Positions 1 through 11,364 are shown, counted from the first letter of the stretch. The stretch is DNA of 64,000 nucleotides from Bathymodiolus brooksi (GCA_963680875.1 OY804588.1:79632829-79696828), one strand, 5' to 3'. The notes: generated by a model from the letters alone, not told the origin. Made by a program: numbers and translations.

Positions 1-212
1 CTTTGGTATCTTGTGGCCATTGTGTTGTCTGTTCTTCTTCGATATACGGATTCTGATTACCCCCCTGTGGTATCTTGTGGCCATTGTGTTGTCTGTTCTT
101 CTTCGATATACGGATTCTGATTACCCCCCTTTGGTATCTTGTGGCCATTGTGTTGTCTGTTCTTCTTCGATATACGGATTGTGATTACCCCCCTTTGGTA
201 TCTTCCAACTCT
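1..212 (+). repeat. R1 terminal fragment, three tandem copies
   Basis: About three copies of a ~65-bp unit (TTTGGTATCTTGTGGCCATT … CGGATTCTGATTACCCCCC). The unit equals the last ~65 bases of the dispersed R1 repeat seen intact elsewhere in the window. The array is cut by the window edge, so the full copy number is unknown. Confidence 0.85.
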
Positions 213-387
213 TCTTCACACTTAGGTACTCTTCATTGTCTTAACCAGGCATAGTCAAAATCAATAACTAACATAAATAATCTCCTTATTACAATCAAAT
301 AATATTTCACATAGTATTGAAATAAGGTCATCGTTTGGTTGTTCGCAATGCACACATCTCTGTTAATGGGTTTAATTGTCCCTAGGA

Positions 388-655
388 CCGCCGTGATGGT
401 GAGCGCATTGTAGTTGGATTTACAATTACCTATGTAGTAAGTGTCTATCTCCACTAACATTGTGAATTCGAAACCCGCTCATGGCGAGGTGTTCTCGATA
501 CATCATTATGTAATGAAGTTTGTCAGTGACTTGCGACATGGTGGTTTTCTCCTGGTCTCCGATGTCATCCGTCAATAAAACTACGCGCCATGATATAGCT
601 GAAATATTGTTAAAAGTGGCGTTAAACACCATAACACAAACCCTAACCACTAAAA
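388..655 (+). mobile_element. SINE-B copy
   Basis: Head with tRNA-like promoter traces (GTGAATTCGAAACCC as a worn B box), then the conserved middle (AAGTTTGTCAGTGACTTGCG) and the 3' module CATGATATAGCTGAAATATTG…GTGGCGTTAAACACC. No protein coding; the apparent ORFs across it are incidental. Confidence 0.8.
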
Positions 656-1090
656 TGTCCCTGCTTTATGGAAAAGCTAACTACCTAATATTTTGAATTT
701 CAATAATTGAGAATTAAGAAAATATATACAATAATAAAGCTCACCATATTTATTTTAAAATCAAACAATTATATGTTACATGATCGATAAATTGTAATTA
801 ATGATACGCGTTGTATTGTGACAAAATAATTATTGCCCTACATTCAAATCTACTATAATTACATTATCAGCCCTATTCATCAGGGCCCGATTGTCTAAAA
901 ATGAAACATTGGATCTTCTATTATAGATATTGCTCCGATGGGATTTCTAATTAGGTATGAAAAATTAATAATAATTTCTGTTTCTAAGCATTTCCCATGA
1001 GTAGATGGATATTTTCATTCATAAATTATATTATTTTACACATTTTCATTCAGTATATGTATCGATTAGGTTTTATGAATTGCATGTTAA
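656..1090. other. unassigned AT-rich DNA
   Basis: No ORF with coding character, no recognised repeat and no RNA gene seen. Confidence 0.5.
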
Positions 1091-1213
1091 TATTACGCGC
1101 GAAAATAAAATAGGACTCGCAAATGATAATATGAATCAGTTTAGAAGTTTATATTACGCGCGAAAATATACTAGGACGCTAAAAAATGACACTATGAATC
1201 AGAATAGAAGTTA
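1091..1213. repeat. two tandem copies of a ~60-bp unit
   Basis: TATTACGCGCGAAAATA occurs at about 1091 and 1151, and both copies continue through ATGAATCAG to AGAAGTT. Imperfect direct duplication of otherwise unassigned sequence. Confidence 0.75.
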
Positions 1214-1339
1214 ATTTATTCTACCAAGCGTAGGTAATCATATGACAGCTGATATATATTTTATTACTAATACAAGGAGTGTGTTAATTATCCGGGTGCT
1301 TAGTGAACCGACGGTTCTCCGGTGCGAAATAATCATGGG

Positions 1340-1440
1340 TTCTTTTTTTATAATAGAATAATGCGCCTGATGAAGGTTATTCCAGAAACGCGTCATGCCG
1401 GTAAATTCGATACCTATGATTTTATCAAATCAACATCAGA
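1340..1440 (+). repeat. R3 fragment with hammerhead-like core
   Basis: Contains CTGATGA (1367-1373), then GAAAC (1385-1389) and GCGTC (1390-1394), followed by a worn form of the R3 downstream part. Flanking helix I pairing is poor in this copy. Confidence 0.6.
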
Positions 1441-1479
1441 ACCATGTAATTGATAATTCACCAGTTGATTATTTGGCAT

Positions 1480-1650
1480 ATTTACGGTCATGCTTAGGGA
1501 TAATCCTATATCTAGCTTTTTAAATGTACGTTGGGATTTTTACGGTCATTTTTTGGGATAAACATATTTCTAGCTTTATAGATGTACGTTGGGATTTTTA
1601 CGGTCACGTTTTGAGATAAACATATTTCTAACTTTTTAAATGTACGCTAC
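1480..1650. repeat. three tandem ~58-bp units
   Basis: TTTACGGTCA recurs at about 1480, 1538 and 1597, each followed by a GGGATAA…TCTAGCTTT…AATGTACG block. No function seen. Confidence 0.8.
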
Positions 1651-1775
1651 GCAAATCAGCTGTTTATGTGTGCAGACCCCTATCAATGGCCATGTGTTTC
1701 ATTAGTCACATCGATATAACTGATCTGACCTTCCTCTAATGGTATATGGGAGCATCTGCGTTCACATCGATTTTT

Positions 1776-1950
1776 AGTGTGGTTCGTGTTACTCGATCTT
1801 TAGTTTTATGTGTATTTTTTGTAGATCGTTGTTTGTCATTTTGTCCCTTTTCCTTTAACCATTGGATTATCTCTTTGATATCTTGAATGTTGACTGTAAT
1901 TCTTCAATTTACGGATTCTGTTTACCCCTTTGTTATCTTCAAACTATAAT
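1776..1950 (+). repeat. R1 copy
   Basis: Reads GTGGTTCGTGTTACTCGATC, then TTTTGTAGATCGTTGTTTGTC, and ends in GTTATCTTCAAACT. Degenerate towards the end. Confidence 0.75.
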
Positions 1951-2054
1951 TATTCTATTGTGATGACGTTGGAACTGTGACTTTACGGTGACATAACCGT
2001 TTGGGTTTTTTTCATTAGAACATCTCAGTATTTAACTGACATCTATGTAATACA

Positions 2055-2222
2055 TATATTTATACTGGACAAACCAGATACACAGATACATCTTTGCTTG
2101 GTATATTATTTCTGTACATTATTGTTTTTCTCCAGATCATTGCTTATCTTTTTTTTCTCCTTTTTCTGTTGACCATTGTATAATCCGCCATTCTCTTGGA
2201 TTATGTCTTTGGTATCTTGAAT
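2055..2222 (+). repeat. degenerate R1-like copy
   Basis: Retains the R1 order (TCATTGCTTATC, TTGACCATTGTATAATC, TTTGGTATCTTGA) with many substitutions. It directly abuts the satellite array that starts at about 2232. Confidence 0.5.
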
Positions 2223-2231
2223 GTTTTCTTA

Positions 2232-4215
2232 ATCTTACTGAATCATCAGTAATGTGTCACTCGATATCTTCCTGTATTGTACATCTACGTTTCCACTGAA
2301 TCATCAGTAATGTGTCACTCGATATCTTCCTGTATTGTACATCTACGTTTCCACTGAATCATCAGTAATGTGTCACTCTATATCTTCCTATATTGTGCAT
2401 CTACGTTTCCACTGAATCATCAGTAATGTGTCACTCTATATCTTCCTGTATTGTACATCTACGTTTCCACTGAATCATCAGTAATGTGTCACTCTATATC
2501 TTCCTGTATTGTACATCTACGTTTCCACTGAATCATCAGTAATGTGTCACTATATATCTTCCTGTATTGTACATCTACGTTTCCACTGAATCATCAGTAA
2601 TGTGTCACTCTATATCTTCCTGTATTGTACATCTACGTTTCCACTGAATCATCAGTAATGCGTCACTCTATATCTTCCTCTATTGTACATCTACGTTTCC
2701 ACTGGATCATCAGTAATGTGTCACTCTATATCTTCATGTATTGTACATCTACGCTTCAACTGAATCATCATTAATGTGTCACTCTATATCGTCCTGCATT
2801 GTACATCTACGTTTCAAGGTTTTCTTAATCTTACTGAATCATCAGTAATGTGTCACTCTATATCTTCCTGTATTGCACATCTACGTTTCAACTGAATCAT
2901 CAGTAATTTGTCACTGTATGCCTTCCTGTATTGTACATCTACGTTTCAAAGTTTTCTTATTCTAACTGAATCACCAGTAATTTGTCACTCTATATTTTCA
3001 TGTATTGTACATTTACGTTTCAATGTTTTCTTAATCTTACTGAATCATCAGTAATGTGTCACTCTATGTCTTCCTGTATTGTACATTTACGTTTCAAAGT
3101 TTTCTTACTGAATCATCATTAATGTGTCACTCTATGTCTTCCTGTATTGTACATTTACGTTTCAAAGTTTTCTTACTGAATCATCAGTAATGTGTCACTC
3201 TATGTCTTCCTGTATTGTACATTTACGTTTCAAAGTTTTCTTACTGAATGACCAGTAATGTGTCCCTCTATGTCTTCCTGTATTGTACATTTACGTTTCA
3301 AAGTTTTCTTACTGAATCACCAGCAATGTGTCACTCTATGTCTTCCTGTATTGTACATTTACCTTTTAAAGTTTTCTTACTGAATCATCAGTAATGTGTC
3401 ACTCTATGTCTTCCTGTATTGTACATTTACGTTTCAAAGGTTTCTTACTGAATCAGCAGTAATGTGTCACTCTATATCTTTCTGTATTGTACATTTACGT
3501 TGGAAAGGTTTGTTAATCTAACCGAATCATCAGTAATTTGTCACTCTATGTCTTCCTGTATTGTACATTTATGTTTCAATGCTTTCTTAATCTTCCTGAA
3601 TCACCAGTAATGAGTCACTCTATGTCTTCCTGTATGTATATTTACGTTGGATAGTTTTCTTACTGAATCACCAGTAATGTGTCCCTCTATGTCTTCCTGT
3701 ATTGTACATTTACGTTTCAAAGTTTTCTTACTGAATCACCAGCAATGTGTCACTCTATGTCTTCCTGTATTGTACATTTACCTTTTAAAGTTTTCTTACT
3801 GAATCATCAGTAATGTGTCACTCTATGTCTTCCTGTATTGTACATTTACGTTTCAAAGGTTTCTTACTGAATCAGCAGTAATGTGTCACTCTATATCTTT
3901 CTGTATTGTACATTTACGTTGGAAAGGTTTGTTAATCTAACCGAATCATCAGTAATTTGTCACTCTATGTCTTCCTGTATTGTACATTTATGTTTCAATG
4001 TTTTCTTAATCTTCCTGAATCACCAGTAATGAGTCACTCTATGTCTTCCTGTATTGTATATTTACGTTGGATAGTTTTCTTACTGAATCACCAGTAATGT
4101 GTCACTCTATGTCTTCCTGTATTGTGCATTTACGTTTGAAAATTGTCTTAATCTTACTGAATCATCAGTACTTTGTCACTGTATTTCTTCCTGTATTGTA
4201 CATTTACGTGGGAGA
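2232..4215. repeat. 58/68-bp satellite array
   Basis: Unit begins CTGAATCATCAGTAATGTGT, continues CACTCTAT…CTTCCTGTATTGTAC and ends ACGTTTC. Early units (to about 2810) are 58 bp; later ones gain an AAGTTTTCTTA spacer, giving ~68 bp or slightly more. Roughly thirty units. A segment of ~419 bp is itself duplicated (see 3242). No coding frame is kept. Confidence 0.95.
3242..4082. repeat. higher-order 419-bp tandem duplication inside the satellite
   Basis: Private variants recur at a constant offset of 419 bp: TGTCCCTCTATG, CACCAGCAATGTG, ACCTTTTAAAG, ACGTTGGAAAGGTTTG and CAGTAATGAGTC. This indicates a recent duplication of a block of six to seven units. Confidence 0.9.
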
Positions 4216-4490
4216 CTAGAATCAAGTAGGACTATAGAGGCTTTACATATTACATTTAATCTTAGCTATGATTCATGTAACATAACAAGCGATCAACCAG
4301 GCATTAATTAAACTAAAAGCTTCCTATTGTTTATGTCATATGAAATATCAATATACCATCAATCATAAAAGTTAATGAAACAGTTCATACGAAGCATAAT
4401 ACGTACACTTAAACATACATATTAACACAAAGTTCTTAAAATTTGATTTTGAGTAATTAGTGGTATTTACTGAAATAACACATTTAATTA
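4216..4490. other. spacer between two arrays
   Basis: AT-rich, no recognised element. Apparent ORFs starting here only become long by running into the 42-bp array. Confidence 0.5.
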
Positions 4491-4494
4491 AACA

Positions 4495-4632
4495 TATAAT
4501 AGAAAACACCGAAAGGGCAATCAAGAATGGACATTCAAGAGAAACTGTCAACATTGGGTGCACAAGACACAGGACGAAGACAAACAAAGCAACACAAACA
4601 AAAACAAAGCAAAAAACAGAGATAACTAAAAC
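4495..4632 (-). repeat. degenerate R1-like copy next to the 42-bp array
   Basis: In reverse complement it gives GTCTTCGTCCTGTGTCTTGT, then TTGACAGTTTCTCTTG and TTGATTGCCCTTTCGGTG. The same variant R1 form occurs at 21795 and 60500. The 42-bp array starts immediately after it. Confidence 0.6.
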
Positions 4633-6063
4633 GATGAGCAACGGGGATAACAAAACGTTACAATCTCTAAGTATTGTGAGCAACAGAGATAGCAAAACGT
4701 TACAATCTCTAAGTATTGTGAGCAACGGGGATAGCAAAACGTTACAATCTCTAAGTATTGTGAGCAACGGGGATAGCAAAATGTTACAATCTCTAAGTAT
4801 TGTGAGCAATGGGGATAACAAAACGTTACAATCTCTAAGTATTGTGAGCAACAGGGATAGCAAAACGTTACAATCTCTAAGTATTGTGAGCAACGGGGAT
4901 AGCAAAACGTTACAATCTCTAAGTATTGTGAGCAACGGGGATAGCAAAACGTTACAATCTCTAAGTATTGTGAGCAACGGGGATAGCAAAACGTTACAAT
5001 CTCTAAGTATTGTGAGCAACGGGGATAGCAAAACGTTACAATCTCTAAGTATTGTGAGCAACGGGGATAGCAAAACGTTACAATCTCTAAGTATTGTGAG
5101 CAACGGGGATAACAAAACGTTACAATCTCTAAGTATTGTGAGCAACGGGGATAACAAAACGTTACAATCTCTAAGTATTGTGAGCAACGGGGATAACAAA
5201 ACGTTACAATCTCTAAGTATTGTGAGCAACGGGGATAACAAAACGTTACAATCTCTAAGTATTGTGAGCAACGGGGATAACAAAACGTTACAATCTCTAA
5301 GTATTGTGAGCAACGGGGATAACAAAACGTTACAATCTCTAAGTATTGTGAGCAACAGGGATAGCAAAACGTTACAATCTCTAAGTATTGTGAGCAACGG
5401 GGATAACAAAACGTTACAATCTCTAAGTATTGTGAGCAACGGGGATAACAAAACGTTACAATCTCTAAGTATTGTGAGCAACAGGGATAGCAAAACGTTA
5501 CAATCTCTAAGCATTGTGAGCAACGGGGATAACAAAACGTTACAATCTCTAAGCATTGTGAGCAACAGGGATAGCAAAACGTTACAATCTCTAAGTATTG
5601 TGAGCAACGGGGATAACAGAACGTTACAATCTCTAAGCATTGTGAGCAACGGGGAAAGCAAAACGTTACAATCTCTAAGTATTGTGAGCAACAGGGATAA
5701 CAAAACGTTACAATCTCTAAGTATTGTGAGCAACGGGGATAACAAAACGTTACAATCTCTAAGCATTGTGAGCAACGGGGAAAGCAAAACGTTACAATCT
5801 CTAAGTATTGTGAGCAACGGGGATAACAAAACGTTACAATCTCTAAGCATTGTGAGCAACGGGGAAAACAAAACGTTACAATCTCTAAGCATTGTGAGCA
5901 ACGGGGATAACAAAACGTTACAATCTCTAAGTATTGTGAGCAACGGGGATAACAAAACGTTACAAGCTCTAAGCATTGTGAGCAACGGGGATAACAAAAC
6001 GTTACAATCTCTAAGTATTGTGAGCAACAGGGAAAACAAAACGTTACAATCTCCAAGTATTGT
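4633..6063. repeat. 42-bp minisatellite array, about 34 units
   Basis: Unit ATAACAAAACGTTACAATCT + CTAAGTATTGTGAGCAACGGGG (42 bp = 14 codons). Main variation: ATAAC/ATAGC, GGGG/AGGG, AAGTATT/AAGCATT. Because 42 is divisible by three and the unit has no stop in several frames, long ORFs appear on both strands: 537 residues on + (SNGDNKTLQSLSIV repeat) and 555 and 518 residues on - . I see no promoter, splice or domain evidence that any of them is a gene. Confidence 0.95.
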
Positions 6064-6189
6064 TTTGTTTTAAAGAAAAACTGTTGACACTCTGTTAGGA
6101 GATTCACAAGAATATATACCTCAGTAATGAGTAAATGGTCCAAACTGAACATATGAGAGAGAAAAAGGATTGTTCTAAACATTATTATT

Positions 6190-6430
6190 TAACAAAACGT
6201 TTGAAGACACTAAAGGGGTAATCAGAAGCCATAATGCGAAGAAGGACAAACAACATAATGACCAACATGACACACAGCGATCTACAAAACTCTACACGGA
6301 AAACTATAGATGGAGCAACACGAACCCCATTAAAAACCGGGAGATGAACGCAATTGCTCCGCTTGTGTAAGCAGTTCCTTTTCCAATAGTGACATCCGTC
6401 TTGTTACTCTAGCTACACAGCGGGTGATAA
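6190..6430 (-). repeat. R1 copy
   Basis: Starts ACGTTTGAAGACACTAAAGG and runs through AGCAACACGAACCCC to GACATCCGTCTTGTTACTCT, nearly the full R1 length. Confidence 0.8.
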
Positions 6431-7429
6431 GTCATGAATGAGGAATGGAACGGGAAGCGCTTACGACCAGAGGAACATATCCGTGGTCGATGGTCATTAA
6501 CTGATGCCATAAAATGCAGTAGGAGATTACCACGAGAAACCACACAATTAACCAGTGATGAAAACACATAGAACCTTTATTGTTGTTCCACATTTCCCAG
6601 TTAAAGTTTATGGTTTCAACAATGAGCATAACTCATACGCTATAATGACTCTGGAACGAGCCCATAACCTGCAATTGAATGATACTTCTTAACATCTACC
6701 GATGATGGATACATCTGGACATCTTTATTGTTTATATATTAAATGCATGCTTCAGTAATATCCGGATATTCACAAATAATTGTACGAAGAGGAGTTTGTT
6801 AAAACAAATACTTTAACTGTAAAATAATGAAAAAATGAAATTGTTCTCACTCTGTACCATGGAAATAAACAATTTTGCGTCGGAAAATAATGAATCGGTG
6901 ATTGCCTTGCCTTTAATGAAACCGGTCTTTTGGAAATAAAATGACCTATTATGTGCTAAGTCTGATTGGTTCGTTCAATGGAACATGATCTGATTACCAA
7001 CGTATTAATTCAGACGAGGAAGTAAGTAACTGCCTGCAAGGCCTCGTGATGTTACTGAATAAGTTTATGTTCTGTTTTTGTTATCCGTTGAATCAAACGT
7101 TTAATAACGTTACACTGTTGTAAGTAAATTAAGAGTTGAAAAATCCTTCTTCTTATTGTCAGTATATAAGATCTTAATTCACCATGCACTATTTCCATGT
7201 GGGATTACAAAACGTTTATCCTTGTATAATTGAATGAAAGACCTATAAATTATCTGAATAAATTGAAGAAATTGCGACGTTTTATTTCCAAATATAGATT
7301 GAATGCAGTTTCAGCAAACTCAAGAGTGTTGCCAGTCGTGAGAAACATTGAAAATAAAATTTATATATTTGATTTATGCAGAAAATTATAAAACACAAAA
7401 GACCTATTATCACATAGTGAAATATAGAC
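6431..7429. other. unassigned DNA, ~1 kb
   Basis: Unique-looking AT-rich sequence. No coding ORF, recognised repeat or RNA gene. Confidence 0.5.
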
Positions 7430-7800
7430 TGTGTAATTTGTCTGGTATTCGATCTTTCAGTCTGAGCGTACCTGATGATCATAGAAAGTATTGTTATAAA
7501 TACTGTTATAGTGACAGCCGGAAACTTTGAGCCGTAATGAAAGGGGGAGGTTTGGCGCTTTAAAATCTGATTCAACCCACCATTTCTTTAGAAATGCCTG
7601 TACCAAGTCAGGGTTATTACGGATTTCACAGTTTTCCGGTTGTTGACTGATTTTGTCTGTTTATATACTTATGAGTTTTGACTTTCCCTTTGTTAGATTG
7701 TTCGGAGTTCGGTAATTTTATTATTACCCTTATAGAAAGACGTCGTGCGATGCCCACTAAACTTGATATCTACGTTTTTATTTGTAATATTGCAGTATTG
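7430..7800 (+). repeat. R3 copy split by an R2 insertion
   Basis: R3 sequence runs to CTGATGATCATAGAAAG (from 7472), is interrupted by R2, and resumes as ATAGAAAGACGTCGTGCG (from 7732), continuing CCCACTAAACTTGATATC. Removing R2 and one ATAGAAAG restores a continuous R3 copy in which CTGATGA and GAAA lie 5 bases apart. Confidence 0.75.
7489..7731 (+). mobile_element. R2 element, 243-bp copy with 8-bp target duplication
   Basis: Begins TATTGTTATAAATACTGTTA and ends TTATTACCCTTA. The 8-bp direct repeat ATAGAAAG lies at 7481-7488 and 7732-7739. Compared with the copies at 9818 and 25110 it lacks the upstream part (GGTACTGCTTTGACA…CCTATTTTGTTC), as expected for a 5'-truncated retroposed copy. 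No coding capacity; class unknown. Confidence 0.75.
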
Positions 7801-8042
7801 TCGATACGCAGTACTTACGAGGAAATAAAAATGTAATTTAGCTATTAACTTCTGAAATTTTGCTGGGCGTGGGCAATTTTATAACAAGCAAAGGCCAGCC
7901 ACTTGATAAAACTGTCTGAGGAGTGTCCGTCGCCCTCAGTATCGCAAGACCAATAGGTAGTACTAATATATGATTAATTCGTACTATTTGTTCAACAATG
8001 AATGACCACTTTCATAGTTTATTATATATAACTTGATTTCAA

Positions 8043-8255
8043 GAAGAGTTTGAAGATACCAAAGGGGCAATCATAATCCGTATATCGAAGAAGAACAGCC
8101 AACACAATGGCCAAAAGAAAAAGTACAAAAGGACAAACAACGATCTACAAAGCATACATATAAAACTAAAGATCGAGTAACACGAACCCCACTAAAAAAC
8201 GGGGGTGAACTCAGGTGTTCCGGAAGGGTAGGCAGTTCCTGCTCCACTGGTCTTT
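8043..8255 (-). repeat. R1 copy
   Basis: GAGTTTGAAGATACCAAAGG … GAACAGCCAACACAATGGCC … ACGAACCCCACTAAAAAACG … GGAAGGGTAGGCAGTTCCTG. A well-preserved copy. Confidence 0.85.
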
Positions 8256-8359
8256 TTCTTGTACTTTGCTATGGACCATTATTTGTCTTTTGAAACTTGA
8301 AATAAATATTTTCAAGTTTCATAATCATGAGCTCTCAAACTAACTCACACTTTGTGTGC

Positions 8360-8625
8360 AGAACAGTATGGATAACCGTAAGAACATTCGGGGTTGTCGT
8401 ATGGTAATTGGATTAACAACTATATATGCAAGCACTAAAGTTGTGAGGGCGAAACATGTTTGTGACGAGGTGTACGTGATGTAACTTTATGCTATACAGT
8501 GTGCTAGTGAGTTATGTTAGATTGATGGGATTTCCTCCACCAACAAAACTGATCGCCATGATAGTACTGAAATATTGTTGAAAGATGTGTTAAGCATCAT
8601 AACCCTAACCACAACATGCAAGAGC
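8360..8625 (+). mobile_element. degenerate SINE-B copy
   Basis: Keeps GAGGTGTACGTGATGTAACT, CCTCCACCAACAAAACTGA, CATGATAGTACTGAAATATTG and a worn tail (GTGTTAAGCATCATAACC). The head is strongly eroded. Confidence 0.65.
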
Positions 8626-8812
8626 AGCCAAGGATATATATGTCTGATGGAAAAAAAACCACAATCCAATCCAGCATACACTAAATATGCATGTCAAATG
8701 CTAAATGTATACCTAAGTGTATCCACGCCAGCAGGAGAGCAACCTGAAGGAGAAGAACATACATCATAACCCAGATACGGCTATCAGTTCATGAGGGAGA
8801 TCAATCTAAGAA

Positions 8813-9075
8813 GAATTTGAAGATACCAAAGGGGCAATCGGAATCGTATATCGAAAAAGAACGGACAACACAATGGCCAAAAGAAAAAGTACAAAAGGAC
8901 AAACAACGATCAACAAAACATACATACAAAACTAAAGATCGAGTAACACAAACCACACTAAAAACTGGGGGTGAACTCATGTGCTCCGGAAGGGTAAGCA
9001 GTACCTGCTCCACTAGTGACACCCCTCGTGTTAATCTAGCTACAAAACCGGTGATAAGTCATGAACGAGGGAAGG
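8813..9075 (-). repeat. R1 copy
   Basis: ATTTGAAGATACCAAAGGGG … CAATGGCCAAAAGAAAAAGT … GGGTGAACTCATGTGCTCCG … GACACCCCTCGTGTTAATCT … ACCGGTGATAAGTCATGAAC. One of the longest R1 copies; an ORF of 94 codons across it is incidental. Confidence 0.85.
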
Positions 9076-9159
9076 ACCGAGAAGTGTTTAATCTAATATA
9101 ATTCAGTTAGCTAAGATAGGAAAAGTATATTTCGATAGAATAATCCATCTGAAGATATC

Positions 9160-10220
9160 TATGCATTCCATAGCAACCCCTACAGCCAAACCCAGTTAAT
9201 GTTGTCTACGCCTGAGGCACATGTATATATGGATATTCTTTTGACATTGTATTTGCTGGACTATGTTTAAACATATTTTATTTCCCATTTAAATAGACAA
9301 CATGGATTAGACAAAAGTTAAACAAACTTATGAAGTCTTCTCAAAATTACAATTTGTTGCATTAAATAAGTACATAAAATGCATGCAATTACTATATATA
9401 GCACTAATAACGAATCAATGATGAATATTCACGAACATAAGGAAAAATGGATTCATATGATATGCATGTTCCAGTTATACCAGTTATACGATAAGGAATA
9501 TTTTTGAACACTTAATATAATGAAAAACATATTTGAATATAATACAATTTTGTTCATCAGTTAAATTTACATTGCCACATGTCAGAAATTTGATATCTAG
9601 AGTATGGCAGGTTGTAACCATGTTGATGTGGGGACTATGTGTTCAATATGTTCCATTACAAGCAACGATTTCTGATATCTATGCCTGGAGCCGAAAAAAC
9701 ATGCAGCTAAAAACCAGTTAATGTTTTCTTTGCCCGAGTTACATTTCTATGGGGCATAATTTTGACATTGTGTTTGCTGGGACAAAGGTTCAGTATATTA
9801 CCATTATAACCAACGATCTGGGTTTGGTACTGCTTTGACACCTATTTTACCTATTTTGTTCAGGTATTGTTATAAATACTGTTATAGTGACAGCCGGAAA
9901 CTTTGAGCCGTAATGAAAGCGGGAGGTTTGGCGCTTTAAAATCTGATTCAACCCACCATTTCTTTAGAAATGTCTGTACCAAATCAGGGTCATTACGGTT
10001 TTCACAGTTTTCCGGTTGTTGACTGATTTTGTCTGCTTATATACTTATGAGTTTTGACTTTCCCTTTGTTAGATTGTTCGGAGTTCGGTAATTTTATTAT
10101 TACTCTTATTTATCCAATGTTGTGTATGCCTGAAGGTCTTTTGCATAGGATGATTATTTTGACATGGTTATTGTCGGGAAAATGCGTTCAATATATTCAA
10201 ATCTAAACAATGGTTTCCTC
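9160..10220. repeat. degenerate ~150-bp repeats interrupted by R2
   Basis: Three worn copies share blocks such as CCAGTTAATGTT…TCTACGCC/CTTTGCCC, TTTTGACATTGT.TTTGCTGG, and GTTCA.TATATT followed by CAA.GAT/GGTTTC. Copies lie near 9160-9270, 9640-9800 and 10115-10215. The R2 copy sits between the second and third. Confidence 0.55.
9818..10112 (+). mobile_element. R2 element copy
   Basis: From GGTTTGGTACTGCTTTGACA through GTTATAGTGACAGCCGGAAA, GAGGTTTGGCGCTTTAAAAT and TTTTCCGGTTGTTGACTG to TTCGGTAATTTTATTATTAC. Longer at the 5' side than the copy at 7489. No coding capacity. Confidence 0.8.
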
Positions 10221-11200
10221 AGTTCAATGGAAATTCTGCTGGTCTGATTTATATAACTATTCAGAACTACAAATCTTGTGACATGTTTTCAGATTCAATT
10301 ATACAACATATGATCAAATATCATTACAAGGTGCGTCCAAAGACCGCTAACAGTCATAAAAACGTGGAGGAAAATGAAAGTTTTACGAGAGCTTGCAGTG
10401 AAACTGTAGCTCTATTTACCGTACTTTATTATTCCTAGTCAGCTTAAACTCGTTAATATACGTGTATTAGACCCTGTAATGGTAATAACAATCACAGCAA
10501 AATTAATAATTCAAAAGTTGATGGATATTTCTAACTATTTATTGAAGGAAATGAGCAAATTGTATTTTGCTATGAGGGAACGTTTGAAAAGTATAGAATA
10601 AAGTGGATTTGAGAGTTCCAATGGGTGCTATTAAATCGTAAAATTTAACGAGGTGAATTTATGATAATCTTGAGTTATGGCAGTCATACAGTTTATTTAA
10701 GACGTTGAGTATAAAGTGAGTATAAAGCCTACATTAATAAGCTATTTAATTGTACTTACAATACATTTATATGCAGTAAAATGAAAAACAAAAAATACCA
10801 CAATTTCCGAATAATTTATAAATCCAATAAAAAAATCGTAGAAAGGGGCAAAATCGATACCCTATAAAACAAGTACATTACCACTCACGTCCCTGGCTTG
10901 ATACAGGCACTTCAATAAAAAGTGTCGGGGTTAAACTAATTTTATGGGCCCAAATGTCCCTTCTTAGTGAAATGATGTGGTCACGTGAGTACATTACACA
11001 TGTGAGTAAGATGTCAAGCCTCATATATAACCAGACGAACAACGTTGTATAATATATTGTTGTATGGTTCATTGTATTTGTTATTTTATTTTAACCGTTT
11101 ATTGCATCATGTATTCAAAATATATTTTACAACTAATGTACACTGATAACGTCGTCATTACAACACGTTTACAAAGTAATGAAATCTTTGACAATGGAAT
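10221..11200. other. unassigned DNA, ~1 kb
   Basis: AT-rich and non-repetitive as far as I can see. No credible coding ORF. Confidence 0.5.
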
Positions 11201-11210
11201 GTTCATAATA

Positions 11211-11288
11211 AGAGTTTGAAGATACCAAAGGGGTAATCAGAATCTATATATCGAAGAAGAACAGACAACACGATGGCCAAAAGAAAAT
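11211..11288 (-). repeat. R1 terminal fragment
   Basis: AGAGTTTGAAGATACCAAAG … ATCGAAGAAGAACAGACAAC … GATGGCCAAAAGAAAAT. Only the GGTATCTTC end of R1 is present. Confidence 0.8.
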
Positions 11289-11364
11289 ATTTGATGTTCT
11301 CGTGGCAAGTAGAATTTTGATTGGGCTAAAGAGGTACTTTTAAAACTTCAGGGAAGTGTGCGGT

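Noticed and set aside
2232..6063. CRISPR-like regularly spaced repeats
   Set aside because: Units are head-to-tail without unique spacers and the DNA is clearly eukaryotic.
4372..6182. Long ORFs of 518-555 codons on both strands
   Set aside because: Products of the 42-bp minisatellite being a multiple of three; no domain, splice or start context, and open frames on both strands at once.
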